From Martinezella tropici (GTDB taxonomy: Bacteria; Pseudomonadota; Alphaproteobacteria; Rhizobiales; Rhizobiaceae): a stretch of DNA of 64,000 bases. This document shows positions 59,597-64,000 of this stretch, in pieces (position 1 is the first letter of the stretch; every line of letters starts with the position of its first letter). The translations under genes and the position numbers were made by a program. The notes below the pieces were generated by a model. The model had not been told where the DNA came from. It searched no databases and saw only the letters and a list, made by a program, of their open reading frames with translations. The stretch covers positions 1 through 64,000 of the forward strand of contig NZ_VNIP01000020.1 in the NCBI RefSeq assembly GCF_008370325.1, in the 5' to 3' direction.

Positions 59597-59655
59597 TCGA
59601 AGATCTTTCGAAGAAATTCCTATTTGCGCAATAAATCACGAAAAATGACCGCAGG

Positions 59656-59670
59656 GCAAATCGTCTTTGC
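59656..59670. promoter_or_regulatory. Putative Lrp-type site upstream of ald
   Basis: GCAAA-TCGTC-TTTGC is a 15-bp palindrome, the usual length of Lrp-family sites, 79 bases before the ald start. A further palindrome TTGCGCAA (59624-59631) lies nearer the regulator gene. Confidence 0.45.
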
Positions 59671-59748
59671 AAGGACATTGCGGCGCGGTGGTGGTCTGAT
59701 TTCGGTTGGAGAGAATGAAAGACGCAAAAGCATTCGAGGAGGAATGAA

Positions 59749-60867
59749 ATGCGCGTTGGCTGCCCCAAGGAAATCAAGAACCACGAATATCGCGTCGGCC
59801 TGACGCCGGCGTCCGTTCGCGAATACGTTGCCCATGGCCACGAAGTCTGGGTCGAGACGAAGGCTGGCGCCGGCATTGGCGCCGATGATCATGCCTATGC
59901 GGCCGCCGGTGCCAAGATCGCCGCAAGCGCCAAGGACATCTTCGAGAAGTGCGACATGATCGTGAAGGTCAAAGAGCCGCAGCCTTCGGAGTGGGCCCAG
60001 CTTCGCGAAGGCCAGCTTCTCTACACCTATCTGCATCTCGCGCCCGATCCGGAGCAGACCAAGGGCCTGCTCGCTTCGGGCGTCACTGCCATCGCCTACG
60101 AAACCGTCACCGACGAGCGCGGCGGCCTGCCGCTATTGGCGCCGATGTCCGAAGTTGCCGGCCGCCTGTCGATCCAGGCGGGCGCGACGGCCTTGCAAAA
60201 GGCCAATGGCGGCCTCGGCATCCTGCTCGGCGGCGTGCCGGGCGTGCTGCCGGCCAAGGTGGCGATCATCGGCGGCGGCGTCGTCGGGCTGCATGCGGCC
60301 AAGATGGCAGCCGGCCTCGGTGCCGATGTCAGCATTCTCGATCGTTCGCTGCCGCGCCTGCGCCAGCTCGACGATATCTTCAACGGCCGCGTCCATACCC
60401 GCTATTCCAGTATCCAGGCGCTGGAAGATGAGGTCTTCTCCGCCGATCTGGTGATTGGTGCCGTCCTCATTCCCGGTGCAGCAGCACCAAAGCTGGTGAC
60501 GCGCGAGATGCTGTCCGGCATGAAGAATGGATCGGTCATCGTCGATGTCGCCATCGACCAGGGCGGTTGCTTCGAAACCTCGCATGCGACGACCCATTCG
60601 GATCCGACCTATGTGGTCGAAGGCGTGGTGCACTACTGCGTCGCCAACATGCCAGGCGCGGTTCCCGTCACCTCGGCGCATGCGCTCAACAACGCCACGA
60701 TCTATCACGGCCTCGCGCTCGCTGATCGCGGCCTGCGCGCCATCGCGGAAGACAAGCATCTCCGCAATGGCCTCAATGTCCACAAGGGTCGCATCACCAG
60801 CCGGCCGGTGGCCGAAGCGCTCGGCTATGAGGCCGTTGCACCGGAAAGTATTCTGAACGTCGCGTAA
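59749..60867 (+). CDS. ald: Alanine dehydrogenase
   Basis: Ald interconverts alanine and pyruvate with NAD. The 372-residue product begins MRVGCPKEIKNHEYRVGLTP. It has catalytic Lys in MIVKVKEPQPSEW (about 74), catalytic His in YTYLHLAPDP (about 96), and the NAD-binding VAIIGGGVVGLHAAKMAAGLGADVSILD near 169-196. GAGGAGGAATGAA precedes the start. Length and motifs are canonical. Confidence 0.97.
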   Translation: MRVGCPKEIKNHEYRVGLTPASVREYVAHGHEVWVETKAGAGIGADDHAYAAAGAKIAASAKDIFEKCDMIVKVKEPQPSEWAQLREGQLLYTYLHLAPDPEQTKGLLASGVTAIAYETVTDERGGLPLLAPMSEVAGRLSIQAGATALQKANGGLGILLGGVPGVLPAKVAIIGGGVVGLHAAKMAAGLGADVSILDRSLPRLRQLDDIFNGRVHTRYSSIQALEDEVFSADLVIGAVLIPGAAAPKLVTREMLSGMKNGSVIVDVAIDQGGCFETSHATTHSDPTYVVEGVVHYCVANMPGAVPVTSAHALNNATIYHGLALADRGLRAIAEDKHLRNGLNVHKGRITSRPVAEALGYEAVAPESILNVA

Positions 60868-60884
60868 AGCCCATCGCGCGTACG

Positions 60885-61394
60885 TTAGATGGAGGCGCCG
60901 GCATCCGCGTATGGCGGCGCTCCGATTTTGTCGATCCGGCACTGATAGCAATTGTTGCGCGCCGAGCGGATGTGGACATAGGCGATGTCGGGACGCTCAA
61001 GCAGCGAGGCCGCATAGACCGCAATGTCGCTGGTCGGCGTTACTGCGCCTGTTCCGTAGACGATGCGGTCGTTCTTCCCGTAGCCGCGGACGATGAAATC
61101 CTTGCTGGTCGTCAGCACGGGCGGCAGGACCTCTTCCGCCTCATAGCGTTTGCACGGCGTCTTGTGCAGAAAGATCGGACCTGTTTCCGCATAGGGCTGC
61201 AATTCCGGGAAGGGGCGATAGGCAAAGACCAGCAGTTCCTCACCTGCATCGATATTGCGCAGGCAGTGACGGCAGGGATGGCCCGGACCGTCGGAAATCA
61301 TGGTCTCCGGCCGGTGACCATAGGCATCTGCGCCGCCGTTCCAGAGAACTTCGGCGTCGCAGGTGGGCATGGCTGCAAAGGCGATGGAAGGCAT
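60885..61394 (-). CDS. DUF1203-like protein
   Basis: The 169-residue product (MPSIAFAAMPTCDAEVLWNGG, GAGGAG upstream) contains HPCRHCLRNIDAGEELLVFAYRPFPELQPYAETGPIFLH and ARNNCYQCRID, the pattern of DUF1203, with CxxC pairs at both ends that could bind metal. The function is unknown. Codons upstream of 61394 are open but preceded by no good ribosome site. Confidence 0.8.
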   Translation of the reverse strand: MPSIAFAAMPTCDAEVLWNGGADAYGHRPETMISDGPGHPCRHCLRNIDAGEELLVFAYRPFPELQPYAETGPIFLHKTPCKRYEAEEVLPPVLTTSKDFIVRGYGKNDRIVYGTGAVTPTSDIAVYAASLLERPDIAYVHIRSARNNCYQCRIDKIGAPPYADAGASI

Positions 61395-61475
61395 GGCAAA
61401 TCTCCTCTTGAGGTTCACCATGGGATGCGCCGGATCGAGGCGCTAAGCCACCCGATTCCTGCAGCTACAGTGCTC

Positions 61476-62042
61476 TTAGCTCTTCTTGGCGAGCTCGAGC
61501 AGTTCCTTGTCGCTCAGCGGCCGAACGATACCTTCGCCGGTCGAGATCGGGGAAAAGCCGAACATCTGGTAGAGCTGCAACGCCCGCGGATGATCGAGAT
61601 TATTTGTGGTCGTGATGATCCGCTGCGGGTTCAGCGTCCAGATGGCGTAGAGCGACTGCAGCAGGAACCATTTGCCGATACCGAGGCCGAGCGCATTTTC
61701 GATGAGGCCGAAATGACTGAGCTCGATCGTCTCCTCGTCCTGGCGGAAATATTCGAAGAATCCGCCCGGAGCGCCGTTGACGTAAAGCACGCTGATATCG
61801 TTGCGTTGGTCGTGAAGAACAGTGGTCAGTTGCTCGTCGGAGAGGCGCAGCCGTTCCACCCAGTGCCACCGGGCACCCACCTGGCGATAAAGATAGCGAT
61901 AGAAGGCCAGCGGAATATTGGGCGAGCGCATGATCGCCGTCTGGATATTGACCGGCACCGGCAGGCTTGCCTTGGGCGGTGCGGTCATTTCCAGGCGGGT
62001 GATGTGGACCTTGATCGACGAGGGCGTTTTCACGGCAGCCAT
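61476..62042 (-). CDS. GNAT-family N-acetyltransferase
   Basis: The 188-residue product (MAAVKTPSSIKVHITRLEM) has a GNAT core: ISVLYVNGAPGGFFEYF (beta strands 2-4), then FGLIENALGLGIGKWFLLQSLYAIW, a variant of the acetyl-CoA loop, and LYQMFGFSPI near the end. It starts two bases after the sseA stop and is probably co-transcribed with it. The substrate is unknown. Confidence 0.85.
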   Translation of the reverse strand: MAAVKTPSSIKVHITRLEMTAPPKASLPVPVNIQTAIMRSPNIPLAFYRYLYRQVGARWHWVERLRLSDEQLTTVLHDQRNDISVLYVNGAPGGFFEYFRQDEETIELSHFGLIENALGLGIGKWFLLQSLYAIWTLNPQRIITTTNNLDHPRALQLYQMFGFSPISTGEGIVRPLSDKELLELAKKS

Positions 62043-62044
62043 GC

Positions 62045-62902
62045 TCAATCTTGACCGGTGACAATGGGCGTATCCGCCCGGCTGCCCCATTCCGACCAGG
62101 AGCCGTCATAGAGCTTGTTGCTGTCATGGCCGAGGGATTCGAGCGCCAGCGTGATGATGGCGGCGGTAATGCCCGACCCGCAGGTCGTCACTACAGGCTT
62201 GTCGAGATCGATGCCGGCCTTCTCGATCGTTTCGCGCAGTTCCGGCAGAGACTTGAACTTGCCGTTCGTGGCAAAGACGCCTGACGGCAGGCTTCTCGCT
62301 CCCGGCATGTGGCCAGAGCGCATGCCTTCGCGTGGTTCCGGCTCCGTCGCCGCGAAACGACCGGCGCTGCGGGCATCGGCGATCTGCAGGGAGCGGCTGT
62401 CGACAATACCGCGCATCTCATCGAGCGAAACGACGCGGCTGCCGTCGAACTCGGGCTTGAACGTCGCGGGCGCGAAGGCAGGCAGAGCCGTCTCCAGCGG
62501 CCGTCCCTCGGCCTTCCAGCCGTCCAGGCCGCCATCGAGCACGAAGACGTTCGGCGCGCCCATGACGATGTGGAACAGCCACCAGACACGCGGCGAGGCA
62601 AACAGGCCGGGACCGTCATAGATGACGATGCGGTCGGTCTCGCTGATGCCACGCTTGCCGACTTCGGCCGCGAAGAACTCGGGCGAGGGGACCATATGCG
62701 GCAGGTTGGTCGAATGATCTGATATCTTGTCCTGATCGAAGCGGATCGCGCCGGGAATATGGCCGCTGGCATATTCGGCATCGGCATCACGCTTCTGCGC
62801 CGGCAGATAGAAGGATGCGTCGAGGATGCGCAGGTCCTTAGCGCCCAGCTCGCTTTGCAGCCAGTCGGCGGATACGACGAAACGGCTCTTGTCCGCTGCC
62901 AT
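62045..62902 (-). CDS. sseA: 3-mercaptopyruvate sulfurtransferase (rhodanese family)
   Basis: SseA moves sulfur from 3-mercaptopyruvate to thiophilic acceptors. The 285-residue product has two rhodanese domains. The catalytic loop CGSGITA begins at Cys241, and CG[S/T]GxT is the mercaptopyruvate-type loop, not the thiosulfate type. The N-terminal domain keeps YDGPGLFASPRVWWLF. It is followed directly by the GNAT gene. Confidence 0.94.
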   Translation of the reverse strand: MAADKSRFVVSADWLQSELGAKDLRILDASFYLPAQKRDADAEYASGHIPGAIRFDQDKISDHSTNLPHMVPSPEFFAAEVGKRGISETDRIVIYDGPGLFASPRVWWLFHIVMGAPNVFVLDGGLDGWKAEGRPLETALPAFAPATFKPEFDGSRVVSLDEMRGIVDSRSLQIADARSAGRFAATEPEPREGMRSGHMPGARSLPSGVFATNGKFKSLPELRETIEKAGIDLDKPVVTTCGSGITAAIITLALESLGHDSNKLYDGSWSEWGSRADTPIVTGQD

Positions 62903-62968
62903 GATGATCTCTCCCTGCTATGGTCTATTGGTTTTGGTATCGGGATATGGATATAGGCGCTTGCCCGG

Positions 62969-63706
62969 TCAATTCTCGTCGGCCGGCGTGCCGAACCGAA
63001 TGCGGAAGCGGCGGTTTTCCTTACCCTTCTTCTCGATCTTGGCGATGTGGATTGCTCCGACCTCCTGCGTCTCCGACACATGCGTGCCGCCGCAGGGCTG
63101 GCTGTCGATGGCCGAATCCTCGCCGATGCAGACGAGGCTGACCCGGCCAAGGCCCATCGGCGGGCGCACATTCTTGGATTTGACGATACCGGGATTGGCA
63201 ATCAGCTCTTCATCCGTGATCCAGCGGACGAAAACGGGATGGTTCTCGTTGACGAGCCCCATCATCCTGGCCGTCACTTCATCCTTGTCGATCGTCTCGC
63301 TCATGTCGAAATCGACCCGGCTTTCATCCTCGCCGACCGCCGCACCCGTAATTGGATATTGGCAGACCACGGAAAGCAGATGGCAAGCCGTATGCATGCG
63401 CATCAGCTTATAGCGGCGCGCCCAGTCGACGTGCAGCACTAGCTTCTCGCCGAGGATGGGCAGGGATTGGCCCTCAAGCGGCACATGGATGATAATGTCC
63501 TTGATCGGCCCGTGTTTCGTCTGACCGAGCATGATCCTGGAGCCGTCGCCGCGCTCCAGGAAACCCGTATCGCCCGGCTGGCCGCCCGAGGTGGCGTAGA
63601 AGCAGGTTTGATCGAGCTCGATGCCCCCGTCTTCGTGGATTGCGGTTACGACTGCTTCGGCGGTCGAGAGATAGAAATCGTCACGATAGAGGGCATTGAC
63701 GGTCAT
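62969..63706 (-). CDS. AlaX-like alanyl-tRNA editing protein
   Basis: AlaX proteins hydrolyse mischarged Ser- or Gly-tRNA(Ala) in trans. The 245-residue product has the second-domain zinc motifs HTACH (HxxxH, about 114-118) and CGGTH near 208-212, and an N-terminal half resembling the AlaRS glycine-rich region (FYATSGGQPGDTG). It starts four bases after the cysteine synthase stop, so the two share a transcript. Confidence 0.92.
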   Translation of the reverse strand: MTVNALYRDDFYLSTAEAVVTAIHEDGGIELDQTCFYATSGGQPGDTGFLERGDGSRIMLGQTKHGPIKDIIIHVPLEGQSLPILGEKLVLHVDWARRYKLMRMHTACHLLSVVCQYPITGAAVGEDESRVDFDMSETIDKDEVTARMMGLVNENHPVFVRWITDEELIANPGIVKSKNVRPPMGLGRVSLVCIGEDSAIDSQPCGGTHVSETQEVGAIHIAKIEKKGKENRRFRIRFGTPADEN

Positions 63707-63710
63707 CAGA

Positions 63711-64000
63711 TCACGCTGTTGTTTCGTATGGGACGGCGATATCCGCCCGCTTTTCGAGATAGCCCGGCAGCGGCAAGCCCTTCGACTTCAGAAAATCGGG
63801 ATTGAAGAGCTTGGACTGGTAGCGATTGCCGTAATCGCACAGGATGGTCACGATCGTATGTCCGGGGCCGAGATCCCTGGCGAGGCGAACCGCGCCGGCG
63901 ATGTTGATGGCGGTCGACCCGCCGAGGCACAGGCCCTCATGCTCGACCAGATCGAAGACATACGGGAGGGCTTCGGCATCGGTGACCTGATAAGCGAAGT
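63711..64000 (-). CDS. Cysteine synthase, C-terminal part (cut by window edge)
   Basis: The visible 96 codons read, near the left of the protein, LCLGGSTAINIAGAVRLARDLG, then HTIVTILCDYGNRYQSKLFNPDFL, and end RADIAVPYETTA. These are the C-terminal features of O-acetylserine (thiol)-lyase type PLP enzymes, where the GGSTxxN loop and CDxGxRY segment are conserved. The catalytic lysine lies outside the window. It overlaps functionally with sseA in sulfur metabolism. Confidence 0.85.
   Translation of the reverse strand, partial: FAYQVTDAEALPYVFDLVEHEGLCLGGSTAINIAGAVRLARDLGPGHTIVTILCDYGNRYQSKLFNPDFLKSKGLPLPGYLEKRADIAVPYETTA

Noticed and set aside
1..64000. CRISPR array, prophage or insertion sequence
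   Set aside because: No regularly spaced direct repeats, integrase, transposase or phage structural gene was seen in any part of the window.

Overview
This window is a chromosomal segment from a high-GC alphaproteobacterium of the Rhizobiales, most probably a Rhizobium species. The reasons are the alphaproteobacterial order of the S10-spc-alpha ribosomal cluster (tuf before rpsJ; an alpha operon that runs rpsM-rpsK-rpoA-rplQ without rpsD), a B12-dependent ribonucleotide reductase, a Tat-exported MsrPQ pair, and rhizobial-type palindromic repeats between genes. The species was not determined by any search.

Positions 1-15000 are the ribosomal protein cluster on the + strand. After the last codons of tuf come rpsJ-rplC-rplD-rplW-rplB-rpsS-rplV-rpsC-rplP-rpmC-rpsQ (S10), then rplN-rplX-rplE-rpsN-rpsH-rplF-rplR-rpsE-rpmD-rplO (spc), then secY-adk, rpsM, rpsK, rpoA and rplQ. 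Hairpins with the form of terminators follow rplO, rpsM and rplQ, so the cluster is probably transcribed in several segments.

Positions 15000-31250 are mixed chromosomal genes. They include a DUF2809 gene broken by one in-frame stop, a divergent DinB/TetR pair, a MarR-FUSC-DUF1656-HlyD efflux operon, msrPQ (repair of periplasmic methionine sulfoxide), ilvD, an HtrA-type protease overlapping rarA, several small conserved genes, a DapA-family protein lacking the catalytic lysine, and a PanE-like reductase.

Positions 31767-35953 hold the most interesting locus: four tightly overlapping + strand genes. They encode a four-helix membrane protein flanked by coiled coils, a membrane-anchored protein resembling a von Willebrand A domain, a MotA/TolQ/ExbB-like four-helix protein with a long coiled-coil tail, and a MotB/ZorB-like OmpA-domain protein with a glutamate near the start of its single membrane helix. 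This has the layout of an ion-driven stator or motor with two unfamiliar partners and no recognisable effector. I cannot assign it to a named system.

Positions 36000-46000 hold an ABC-F ATPase, an exported alpha/beta hydrolase, an acyltransferase, a solitary lower-GC gene with a C-terminal region resembling a PD-(D/E)XK nuclease (40264-41670), and nrdJ with tandem NrdR-box-like sites upstream. Positions 46600-64000 are mostly metabolic and regulatory housekeeping genes: gpt, a universal stress protein, a CinA-like protein, wrbA, tRNA-Leu(UAA), ilvA, a HlyU-family gene, SDR/TetR and AzoR/LysR divergent pairs, a CpdB-type nucleotidase, a PilZ protein, Lrp/ald, a GNAT-sseA pair, an AlaX-like editing protein, and the C-terminus of a cysteine synthase cut by the right edge.
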